Of a DNA stretch of 8,191 bases, positions 1 through 6,325 are shown in pieces. The stretch is taken from NCBI GenBank assembly GCA_050736615.1, contig JBOHWL010000228.1, positions 1-8,191 on the forward strand. Direction: 5' to 3'. The notes below the pieces were generated by a model. The model saw nothing but the letters and a program-made list of their open reading frames with translations. It was not told where the DNA came from and did no database searches. Positions within the stretch are counted from its first letter, which is position 1. Every line of letters begins with the position of its first letter. The translations under genes were made by a program, and so were the position numbers. Source of the DNA: JBOHWJ01 sp050736615 (GTDB lineage: Bacteria; Desulfobacterota; Binatia; Binatales; Binataceae).

Positions 1-1
1 G

Positions 2-1090
2 TCATCGGGCGTGGTGCCGCAAATCTCGGCGATCATGGGGCCGTGCGCAGGCGGCGCGGTTTATTCGCCGGCGATGACTGATTTTATCGTGATGGTGCGC
101 GACACCTCGTACATGTTCATCACCGGCCCGGACGTGATCAAGGCGACCACGCATGAGGAAGTTTCGATGCAGGATCTCGGCGGCGCCGACACTCATAGCG
201 CCAAGTCCGGCGTATGCCATCTCGAGGCGCCCGACGATGAAGGCGCCCTGCTCACCATCCGCGAGCTGCTGTCGTACATGCCGTCGAACAATGTCGAGGA
301 CCCGCCGTTCGTGCCCAACGGCGACGATCCGAACCGCCGCGACGAGGAACTCGACGCGATTGTGCCGGAAAATCCCAATCGCCCCTACAACATGCGCGAG
401 ATTATCACGCGCGTGGTCGACGGCGGCCATTGGCTCGAAATTCAGAAGGAGTGGGCGCAAAACATCTTGATCGGCTTCGCGCGCCTGGGCGGTTATTCAG
501 TCGGCGTGGTCGCCAATCAGCCGGGCTATCTGGCCGGATGCCTGGATATCGACGCCTCGGTCAAGGGCGCGCGCTTCGTACGTTTTTGCGATTGCTTCAA
601 TATCCCCATCGTGACCTTCGTCGACGTGCCGGGTTTTCTGCCCGGTACGGCACAGGAATTCGGCGGCATTATTCGCCATGGTGCGAAACTCTTGTATGCC
701 TATTGCGAGGCGACCGTGCCTAAAGTGACCGTGATCACGCGCAAGGCCTATGGCGGCGCTTACGACGTGATGTCCTCAAAGCATATCCGCGGGGATTTCA
801 ATTTCGCCTACCCGTCGGCGGAAATTGCGGTGATGGGGCCAGATGGCGCGGTTAACATTGTCTTCCGCAAGGAGCTTGAACGCGCCGACGATCCCGTTTC
901 CGAGAAAAATCGACTGGTTGAGGAATATCGCCGCACCTTTGCCAATCCCTTCAAGGCGGCGGAGTTGGGCTATATAGATGAAGTGTTGATGCCGCGTGAT
1001 ACGCGGCCGCGGCTGATCGCTTCACTGCACGCCTTGCGCAACAAGCAGGACAAAAATCCCCCGCGCAAACATGGCAACATCCCGCTGTGA
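2..1090 (+). CDS. pccB: Propionyl-CoA carboxylase carboxyltransferase (beta) subunit, 5' partial
   Basis: This subunit transfers the carboxyl group from carboxybiotin to propionyl-CoA, giving methylmalonyl-CoA in the cytosol. The reading frame is open from base 2, so the gene starts upstream; roughly the last 360 residues of a protein usually 510-530 long are visible. The N-terminal half has the glycine-rich oxyanion segment GPCAGGAVYSP, followed by FITGPDVIK and the GGADTHS region. The C-terminal half has FVDVPGFLPGTAQE, a second oxyanion segment KAYGGAYDVMSSKH, and AVMGPDGAVNI. The Asp in GGAYDVM (codon 764-766) matches the residue that, as I recall, marks propionyl- over acetyl-CoA preference in actinobacterial PccB. 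The ending KHGNIPL is typical of complete PccB proteins, so the 3' end is intact. The biotin carboxylase gene follows after 70 bp, then a carrier protein and methylmalonyl-CoA mutase, which supports propionate use. Related methylcrotonyl- or acetyl-CoA carboxylase subunits are the alternatives, but less likely in this operon. Confidence 0.93.
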   Translation, partial: SSGVVPQISAIMGPCAGGAVYSPAMTDFIVMVRDTSYMFITGPDVIKATTHEEVSMQDLGGADTHSAKSGVCHLEAPDDEGALLTIRELLSYMPSNNVEDPPFVPNGDDPNRRDEELDAIVPENPNRPYNMREIITRVVDGGHWLEIQKEWAQNILIGFARLGGYSVGVVANQPGYLAGCLDIDASVKGARFVRFCDCFNIPIVTFVDVPGFLPGTAQEFGGIIRHGAKLLYAYCEATVPKVTVITRKAYGGAYDVMSSKHIRGDFNFAYPSAEIAVMGPDGAVNIVFRKELERADDPVSEKNRLVEEYRRTFANPFKAAELGYIDEVLMPRDTRPRLIASLHALRNKQDKNPPRKHGNIPL

Positions 1091-1120
1091 AAGGGCCTCT
1101 CTGGAAAGGAATAAAGCGCG

Positions 1121-1137
1121 CGGCGGCGTGACCGCCG
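1121..1137 (+). other. GC-rich intercistronic hairpin before the biotin carboxylase gene
   Basis: CGGCGG (1121-1126) pairs perfectly with CCGCCG (1132-1137) across a 5-base loop, inside the 70-bp gap between the carboxyltransferase and biotin carboxylase genes. No T-run follows, so it is not an intrinsic terminator. It lies 23 bases before the ATG at 1161, and no good Shine-Dalgarno sequence sits close to that start; the nearest purine stretch, GGAAAGGAA, is about 50 bases upstream. The structure could affect translation or mRNA stability, but a 6-bp stem can arise by chance in GC-rich sequence. Confidence 0.3.
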
Positions 1138-1160
1138 TCCCCGGCTGATCGAAAAACGTG

Positions 1161-2675
1161 ATGTTCAAACGGATTCTTATTGCCAACCGCGGCGAAATCG
1201 CCGTGCGTGTAATTCGCGCGTGCCGCGAGTTGGGGATCGAATCGGTTGCGATCTTCTCCCAGGCCGATCGCGCGGCCCTGCACGTGCTTGAGGCCGACTA
1301 CGCGGTCGCGGTGGGGCCGGCACCGGCCGCCCAAAGTTATCTCGCCACTGACAATATCCTCGCGGCTGCGCGCGCCACCGGCGCCGACGCGGTGCATCCG
1401 GGTTACGGTTTCTTTTCCGAAAACGCCGGCTTCGCGCGCGCGGTCGAAGCTGCCGGCCTGACCTGGATCGGTCCGCCCCCTTCAGCCATCGAGCGCATGG
1501 GTGACAAGGTTGAAGCGCGCAAGCTGATGGGTGCGGCCGGCGTGCCGTTGGTGCCGGGTTCGCCCGGCACGCTCGAAGACGAGGCCCAGGTGCGCGCCGT
1601 GGCGAAAAGGATCGGCCTGCCGATCATGCTCAAGGCCGCCGCCGGCGGCGGCGGCAAAGGGATGCGCCTGGTCGAGCGCGAAGAGGACCTCGCGGCGGCG
1701 GTGCGCACGGTCGCGAGCGAGGCCAAATCGTCCTTCGGCGACGGCCGCTTTTACGTCGAGAAATTCGTTAATCGCCCGCGCCATATAGAAATCCAGGTGT
1801 TTGCCGACCGCCATGGCAACACGGTTCATCTGTTCGAGCGCGAATGCTCGATTCAGCGGCGTAATCAAAAAGTGGTGGAGGAATCACCCTCGCCCTTTAT
1901 TACTCCCGAGATGCGCCGGGCGATGGGCGAGGTCGCAGTGAAGGCGGCGCGCGCGGTTAATTACGTCAGTGCCGGCACGGTGGAGTTTCTCGCCGACGCC
2001 GATCACAATTTTTATTTTCTGGAAATGAACACCCGCATCCAGGTCGAACATGCGGTGACTGAACTGGTGACCGGCATCGATCTGGTGAAGACGCAGATCG
2101 AAGTGGCGGCGGGTGCCGTCCTGCCGTTTAAGCAAAGCGACTTGGCGCAGCGCGGATGGGCGCTCGAATGCCGCGTGTATGCGGAAGACCCGGCGGCCGG
2201 ATTTGTGCCCGCGCCAGGTAAAATCGAGACGCTCAAGTTTCCCGACGGACCCGGCGTGCGGGTCGACGGCGGCGTTTACAGCGGCGCCGAGGTGCCGGTC
2301 TTTTATGATCCGATGATCGCCAAGCTGGCGACCTGGGGACGTGATCGCAACGAGGCGATAGAAAGGATGCGGCGCGCACTCGATGAATTCACTATCGCCG
2401 GCGAGTTGACTACCAATCTGGAATTCCATCGCTGGATCATACGCCATCCGCGCTTTATCGCCGGTGACTTCGATACCAACTTCATCAAGCAAGAGTACCA
2501 TCCGGAAAACGGGCTGACGCATGAGGACGACACGCGCATGGCGGCGATTCTGGCGGCGGCCTTCATGGCGCAACGCAATCACGATAATCATGCGGCGATG
2601 CCCGCCACGGTGACGCCCGCAACCGCGGTCTCGGCCTGGCGGATGCTGGGACGACTCGAGATGCTGAGACGCTAG
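1161..2675 (+). CDS. accC: Biotin carboxylase subunit of propionyl/acetyl-CoA carboxylase
   Basis: This ATP-grasp enzyme uses ATP and bicarbonate to carboxylate biotin on the carrier protein. The N-terminal domain opens with ILIANRGEIAVRVIRAC and HPGYGFFSEN. The ATP-grasp region carries GDKVEARKLM, the glycine-rich lid KAAAGGGGKGMRLV (about residues 158-171) and EIQVFADRHGN. The active-site strand EMNTRIQVEH falls at residues 288-297, with Glu288 and Arg292 at the same numbers as the E. coli catalytic residues. The C-terminal domain has ALECRVYAEDP and FYDPMIAKL. A GTG at 1158 is also possible, but ATG 1161 aligns with E. coli AccC from the first residue. At 504 residues it exceeds the roughly 450 of E. 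coli AccC; the extra tail ends WRMLGRLEMLRR, a pattern seen in carboxylases whose carrier is a separate protein. There is no fused biotin domain; the carrier is the next gene. A palindromic element begins directly after the stop codon. Confidence 0.95.
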   Translation: MFKRILIANRGEIAVRVIRACRELGIESVAIFSQADRAALHVLEADYAVAVGPAPAAQSYLATDNILAAARATGADAVHPGYGFFSENAGFARAVEAAGLTWIGPPPSAIERMGDKVEARKLMGAAGVPLVPGSPGTLEDEAQVRAVAKRIGLPIMLKAAAGGGGKGMRLVEREEDLAAAVRTVASEAKSSFGDGRFYVEKFVNRPRHIEIQVFADRHGNTVHLFERECSIQRRNQKVVEESPSPFITPEMRRAMGEVAVKAARAVNYVSAGTVEFLADADHNFYFLEMNTRIQVEHAVTELVTGIDLVKTQIEVAAGAVLPFKQSDLAQRGWALECRVYAEDPAAGFVPAPGKIETLKFPDGPGVRVDGGVYSGAEVPVFYDPMIAKLATWGRDRNEAIERMRRALDEFTIAGELTTNLEFHRWIIRHPRFIAGDFDTNFIKQEYHPENGLTHEDDTRMAAILAAAFMAQRNHDNHAAMPATVTPATAVSAWRMLGRLEMLRR

Positions 2676-2789
2676 GGAAGCTCCGCACAGTGATTCTGTC
2701 ATTCTGAGCGCCGCCAGCGGAGCCGCTCTGCGCGGCGAAGCTAATGGCGGACTCCGATCAGACTGACAGAATCACTGTGCGGAGCTTCC
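2676..2789. repeat. 114-bp palindromic repeat element (MITE/REP-like) with 26-bp inverted arms
   Basis: The arms at 2676-2701 and 2764-2789 are perfect reverse complements over 26 bp, beginning GGAAGCTCCGCACAGTG on the left. Pairing resumes for five more bases (TCTGA at 2703-2707) after one mismatch. Inside are a 6-bp stem (2709-2714 with 2732-2737) and an innermost palindrome AGCGGAGCCGCT (2716-2727), so the RNA could fold into one long branched hairpin. It has no coding capacity. The left arm runs into GTCATTCTGAGCG (2698-2710), which resembles the core of short interspersed palindromes I recall from many bacterial genomes. No T-run follows the right arm, so it is not a classic intrinsic terminator. 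It fills most of the 169-bp gap between two genes whose products must work together, and the carrier gene restarts with its own strong AGGAGG at 2832-2837. In the mRNA it could block exonucleases or change the ratio of the two subunits. Confidence 0.85.
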
Positions 2790-2844
2790 TTGGCAGCAAC
2801 CCCGTGTGCGGAAACCTTGCGGGAGTTGAATAGGAGGGCAGGCG

Positions 2845-3351
2845 ATGCCATCGCGATACATTGCGACCGTCGAAGGCGGCCAGCATGAAGTGGAAATGGA
2901 AGAACTGGACGGCAATCGCCTGCGCGTAACGCTCGGCGGCAATGCGTTCGAGGCCGATATCGAACGCGTGGGCGAATCGTCCTTCTCGGTCCTAGTGGGG
3001 CATCGCTCGTTTGACTTCGACGTCATGCATGAGGGCGAGGAAATGGTCGTGTCGGGGCGCGGCGCCTTGACCCGGGTCGCGCTGGTCGATAGCGCGCGCA
3101 GCCGGCACCGCGCGGGCGTGCGGCCTCAAGCCACGGGCCGCGCCGAACTCAAGGCAATGATGCCGGGACGGGTGATCAACATATTGGTCAGCGCCGGTGA
3201 CGAGGTCGCCTTCCAGCAAGGCGTGGTGGTGGTCGAGGCGATGAAAATGGAAAATGAACTCAAGTCGCCCAAAGCGGGCAAGGTGACCGAGGTCAAGGTG
3301 ACGGCGGGCCAGACCGTGGAAAAAGGCGATATCCTGCTGATTATCGAATAA
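2845..3351 (+). CDS. Biotin carboxyl carrier protein of the acyl-CoA carboxylase
   Basis: This 168-residue protein carries covalently bound biotin between the biotin carboxylase and the carboxyltransferase. Residues 100-168 form a biotinyl/lipoyl domain with the motif EAMKMEN; Lys134 (codon 3244-3246) is the predicted biotinylation site, within MPGRVINILVSAGDEV and AGQTVEKGDILLIIE. Residues 1-82 form a beta-rich region (YIATVEGGQHEVEMEEL, then alternating hydrophobic strands) that resembles the domain preceding the carrier domain in fused propionyl-CoA carboxylase alpha chains and probably docks on the biotin carboxylase. Residues 83-99 are an Arg/Ala/Gly-rich flexible linker. The start is well set: AGGAGG lies at 2832-2837, seven bases before the ATG. 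It sits between the biotin carboxylase and mutase genes, with only 17 bp to the latter. Glutaconyl-CoA or oxaloacetate decarboxylase carriers look similar, but the context favours the propionyl-CoA enzyme. Confidence 0.92.
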   Translation: MPSRYIATVEGGQHEVEMEELDGNRLRVTLGGNAFEADIERVGESSFSVLVGHRSFDFDVMHEGEEMVVSGRGALTRVALVDSARSRHRAGVRPQATGRAELKAMMPGRVINILVSAGDEVAFQQGVVVVEAMKMENELKSPKAGKVTEVKVTAGQTVEKGDILLIIE

Positions 3352-3368
3352 GCGAGGCGATAAGTATC

Positions 3369-5042
3369 ATGGCCGACGATCAACGCACGCTCGAATCCGC
3401 CCGCCATCAATGGGAGCAAAAGCGCGTCGCACCGGCGCTCAAGCGCGGCGGCGAACGGCGCGAACGCTTTGTCACCTCCTCCGGGATTGAAATCAAACGC
3501 GAGTATGACAGTGCCGATCTGAACGAATGCGATTATCTCAACGATCTCGGCTTTCCCGGCGAATATCCGTTTACCCGCGGCGTGCAGCCGACCATGTATC
3601 GCGGACGGTTGTGGACGATGCGCCAGTATGCGGGGTTCGGCGATGCCGAGGAATCTAACCGCCGCTACCGCTATCTGTTTCAGAATGGCCAGACCGGGCT
3701 GTCAGTCGCCTTCGACCTGCCGACCCAGATGGGTCGTGACGCCGACCATCCGCTGGCGCGCGGTGAAGTCGGACGCGTCGGCGTCGCCATCGGCTCACTG
3801 ACGGATATGGAGACCCTGCTGGCGGAATTACCGCTCGAACGTATCTCCACCTCGATGACCATTAATGCGACCGCCTCAATCCTGCTCGCGCTCTACCTGG
3901 TGGTGGCGGAAAAACGCGGGGTGAGCTGGGACAAGCTCAACGGCACCATCCAGAACGATATTCTCAAGGAGTACGTGGCGCGCGGCACCTATATTTATCC
4001 GCCGCGCGGCTCGATGCGCATCATCACGGATATTTTTGCCTTCGCCAGCCGCGAAGTGCCCAACTGGAACACCATTTCGATTTCGGGCTACCATATCCGC
4101 GAGGCCGGCTCGACCGCCGCGCAGGAGCTGGCGTTTACGCTGGCCGACGGCATCGCCTATGTGGAAGCGGCGGTCAAGGCCGGGCTTAAAGTTGACGCCT
4201 TCGCCAGCCGGCTGTCGTTCTTCTTCAACGTCCACAACAATTTCTTTGAAGAAATCGCGAAATTCCGGGCGGCGCGCCGGCTATGGGCGCGGATTATGAA
4301 AGAGCGGTTCGGCGCCCACGACGAGCGCTCGATGATGATGCGGTTTCATGCGCAGACGGCGGGTTCGACCCTGACCGCGCAGCAAGTCGACAACAACGTG
4401 GTGCGGGTGACGCTGCAGGCCTTGGCGGCCGTGCTGGGCGGCGCTCAATCGCTGCACACCAACTCCAGGGACGAGGCGCTGGCTTTGCCCAGCGAAACTT
4501 CGGCGCTGCTCGCGTTGCGCACGCAGCAGGTGATCGCGCATGAATCCGACGTCGCCGACACGGCGGACCCGCTCGGCGGCGCCTATTACGTCGAGAGTCT
4601 CACAGGGGAACTGGAAAAACGCGCGCTCGAATACCTCGGCCGCATCGATGACCTCGGCGGGGCCGTGGCCGCAATCGAACGCGGTTACCCGCAACGTGAG
4701 ATTCAGAACGCCGCCTTCCTCTACCAGCGCGAGATCGAAAGCAAGCGGCGCATCATCGTCGGCGTTAATGAATTCACCTCGGGCGACGCGCCGCCGGCGG
4801 ATATTCTCAAGGTCAACCCGGCTACCGAGGAAAAACAACGCGCGCGCCTCGAGCGCATTCGCGCGGAGCGCGACCAGCAAGCGGTACACAATGCACTGGC
4901 ACGGGTCGAGCGCGATGCGCGCGACGGGAGCAATCTGATGCCGGCCATCGTGGATGCGGTGCGCGCCTACGGCACCCTGGGCGAAATCGCGGACGCGATG
5001 CGCCGGGTATTCGGCGAATATCATCCGATCAACGAAGTTTAG
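3369..5042 (+). CDS. Methylmalonyl-CoA mutase, large (catalytic) subunit
   Basis: With adenosylcobalamin this enzyme interconverts (R)-methylmalonyl-CoA and succinyl-CoA. The 557 residues cover the substrate-binding TIM barrel (GEYPFTRGVQPTMYRGR, SVAFDLPTQMGRD, TISISGYHIREAGST, SRLSFFFNVHNNFFEE, FHAQTAGSTL) and stop after it. No DxHxxG cobalamin-binding domain is present, so a separate small subunit of about 130-150 residues is needed and is not in this window. Substrate-specificity residues point to methylmalonyl-CoA: Tyr87 in RQYAGFG, Arg205 in YVARGTY and His242 in GYH align with Tyr89, Arg207 and His244 of the Propionibacterium enzyme. Isobutyryl-CoA mutases have Phe and Gln at the first two positions, and 2-hydroxyisobutyryl-CoA mutases have Ile at the first. 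The gene begins 17 bp after the carrier stop, with GAGG at 3354-3357, so it is surely co-transcribed with the carboxylase. Its substrate is the product of the preceding enzymes, after epimerisation. Confidence 0.94.
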   Translation: MADDQRTLESARHQWEQKRVAPALKRGGERRERFVTSSGIEIKREYDSADLNECDYLNDLGFPGEYPFTRGVQPTMYRGRLWTMRQYAGFGDAEESNRRYRYLFQNGQTGLSVAFDLPTQMGRDADHPLARGEVGRVGVAIGSLTDMETLLAELPLERISTSMTINATASILLALYLVVAEKRGVSWDKLNGTIQNDILKEYVARGTYIYPPRGSMRIITDIFAFASREVPNWNTISISGYHIREAGSTAAQELAFTLADGIAYVEAAVKAGLKVDAFASRLSFFFNVHNNFFEEIAKFRAARRLWARIMKERFGAHDERSMMMRFHAQTAGSTLTAQQVDNNVVRVTLQALAAVLGGAQSLHTNSRDEALALPSETSALLALRTQQVIAHESDVADTADPLGGAYYVESLTGELEKRALEYLGRIDDLGGAVAAIERGYPQREIQNAAFLYQREIESKRRIIVGVNEFTSGDAPPADILKVNPATEEKQRARLERIRAERDQQAVHNALARVERDARDGSNLMPAIVDAVRAYGTLGEIADAMRRVFGEYHPINEV

Positions 5043-5452
5043 GCATCTCCGCGCAAGCAACATCATGCCATGCAAGAGTTTATGCATTGGTTCGGCTAAT
5101 TTGTCATTTCGAGCGGATGCCGCCGGAGCTAGAAACCTGCGTGGAGCCATGTGGGTTATTCAATTGAACGAACAAAAAAACCATGCGCTCCAGACCCCTC
5201 CCCTACGTTCGGAGATGCCAATATCGGAGACAAGCGATCGTCAAGGGAACGGTCAATTTGGGCAATGTCCGCAATTCACCAGCGATGGAGGCCGGCCGGA
5301 TCTCGCAATGATCGGCAACCCACGGCGGAAACCGGCACCAGTGATTTTTTTATGTGAGAGGCGTCGGCCGTGATGTTTTGTCTGAGTAGCCAGTGTATTT
5401 TCATTGGTACGGGGAAATCGCGGATCACAGCGCGGGAGCGTGAAATAGCAAG
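5043..5452. other. 410-bp intergenic region without a supported gene
   Basis: This stretch separates the mutase operon from the arginine decarboxylase gene. Small open frames in it show no family resemblance, no ribosome-binding site and unlike composition, so none is called. Near its start, CCATGCA (5068-5074) can pair with TGCATTGG (5083-5090, one bulged base), but no T-run follows. A degenerate interspersed repeat lies at 5103-5136. A T7 run at 5345-5351 has no convincing stem before it. No promoter with good boxes and spacing was found for the decarboxylase gene, although one must presumably lie here. Confidence 0.6.
5103..5136. repeat. Degenerate interspersed palindrome related to the element at 2676-2789
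   Basis: GTCATTTCGAGCG (5103-5115) matches the GTCATTCTGAGCG at 2698-2710 in 11 of 13 bases. TTTCGAGC (5107-5114) pairs with GCTAGAAA (5128-5135) with one mismatch around a 13-base loop. This is the usual form of short GTCATT-Y-Y-GAGCG palindromes as I know them from intergenic regions of many bacteria. The copy lacks the long 26-bp outer arms. It lies 60 bp downstream of the mutase stop codon, a typical place for such repeats, and it may be a decayed relic. Confidence 0.5.
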
Positions 5453-6016
<564 letters not shown>

Positions 6017-6035
6017 CGGTCCGTAAAATCGGACG

Positions 6036-6064
6036 TTGACACAATGAGGAGCCTTGGTTAAATT
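6036..6064 (+). promoter_or_regulatory. Sigma-70-type promoter, probably for rho
   Basis: A perfect TTGACA (6036-6041) is followed by a 17-bp spacer and TAAATT (6059-6064; four of six bases match TATAAT). Transcription would start near 6071 and run into rho. It begins only 20 bp after the decarboxylase stop codon. The -35 box and spacing are ideal; the -10 box is moderate. Confidence 0.6.
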
Positions 6065-6125
6065 CTCAAGTGAGCTCCCGCATCAGAGTGCGCCAAGGTC
6101 GGTTTGCAGGCATCACTCGTCTTGA

Positions 6126-6160
6126 GACGCCCCTTCGGAATCATCCGGCGTCCTCTTTTT
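6126..6160 (+). terminator. Possible intrinsic terminator or attenuator in the rho leader
   Basis: GACGCC (6126-6131) pairs with GGCGTC (6147-6152) around a 15-base loop, and CTCTTTTT follows (6153-6160). The stem is short and the loop long, so it would be a weak terminator. If transcription starts at the promoter at 6036-6064, it lies inside the rho leader and could act as an attenuator. If not, it would end decarboxylase transcripts. Confidence 0.4.
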
Positions 6161-6313
6161 CCAGATTGGCTAGTTGATTGGGAAACAATAAGGCGGGTAT
6201 CGCGCGGGAAGCAGGCGCATCGCGCTTGTTAACACGGCCACGGCGCCGACCGGGACCACTCGCCGGCTCCGTAATCCATTACAACGAGGCATAACGCGGG
6301 TAGTTCAGGTTGC

Positions 6314-6321
6314 GGGGGAGG
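6314..6321 (+). promoter_or_regulatory. Strong ribosome-binding site fixing the rho start
   Basis: GGGGGAGG lies four bases before the ATG at 6326. This is the strongest Shine-Dalgarno sequence in the region. It shows that the unusual N-terminal extension of Rho is translated, rather than translation starting nearer the conserved core. Confidence 0.75.
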
Positions 6322-6325
6322 TATT

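Larger units (their letters stand above)
6017..6325 (+). other. 309-bp leader and regulatory region upstream of rho
   Basis: No gene is supported here. From left to right it contains a 5-bp hairpin just after the decarboxylase stop (GTCCG 6019-6023 with CGGAC 6030-6034, no T-run), a sigma-70-type promoter (6036-6064), a pyrimidine-rich stretch with a terminator-like hairpin (6126-6160), and GC-rich sequence leading to the rho ribosome-binding site. If the promoter is used, the rho mRNA has a leader of about 255 bases. Rho genes in other bacteria are known to control their own expression through the leader, and a long, C/T-rich leader fits that pattern. Confidence 0.55.

Noticed and set aside
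1884..2702. A 272-residue minus-strand open frame over the biotin carboxylase gene
   Set aside because: The plus-strand protein is unmistakable here and the minus-strand translation has no recognisable motif.
4281..5150. A 289-residue open frame on the minus strand over the 3' half of the mutase gene
   Set aside because: It is the antisense shadow of a strongly conserved coding region, and its translation shows the Arg/His/Ala-rich look of such shadows.
5323..5351. T7 run at 5345-5351 as an intrinsic terminator
   Set aside because: No convincing GC-rich stem lies directly before the T-run.
5151..5357. A 68-residue open frame between the mutase and decarboxylase genes
   Set aside because: No recognisable family, no ribosome-binding site and a composition unlike the neighbouring proteins; it overlaps other equally meaningless frames.
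5378..5401. TTGTCT followed by TATTTT as a decarboxylase promoter
   Set aside because: The spacing between the boxes is only 12 bp and both match the consensus at just four positions.
6070..6177. A 35-codon frame starting GTG in the rho leader, possibly a leader peptide
   Set aside because: It starts almost at the predicted transcription start, has no ribosome-binding site and has unremarkable composition; short open frames are common by chance in GC-rich DNA.
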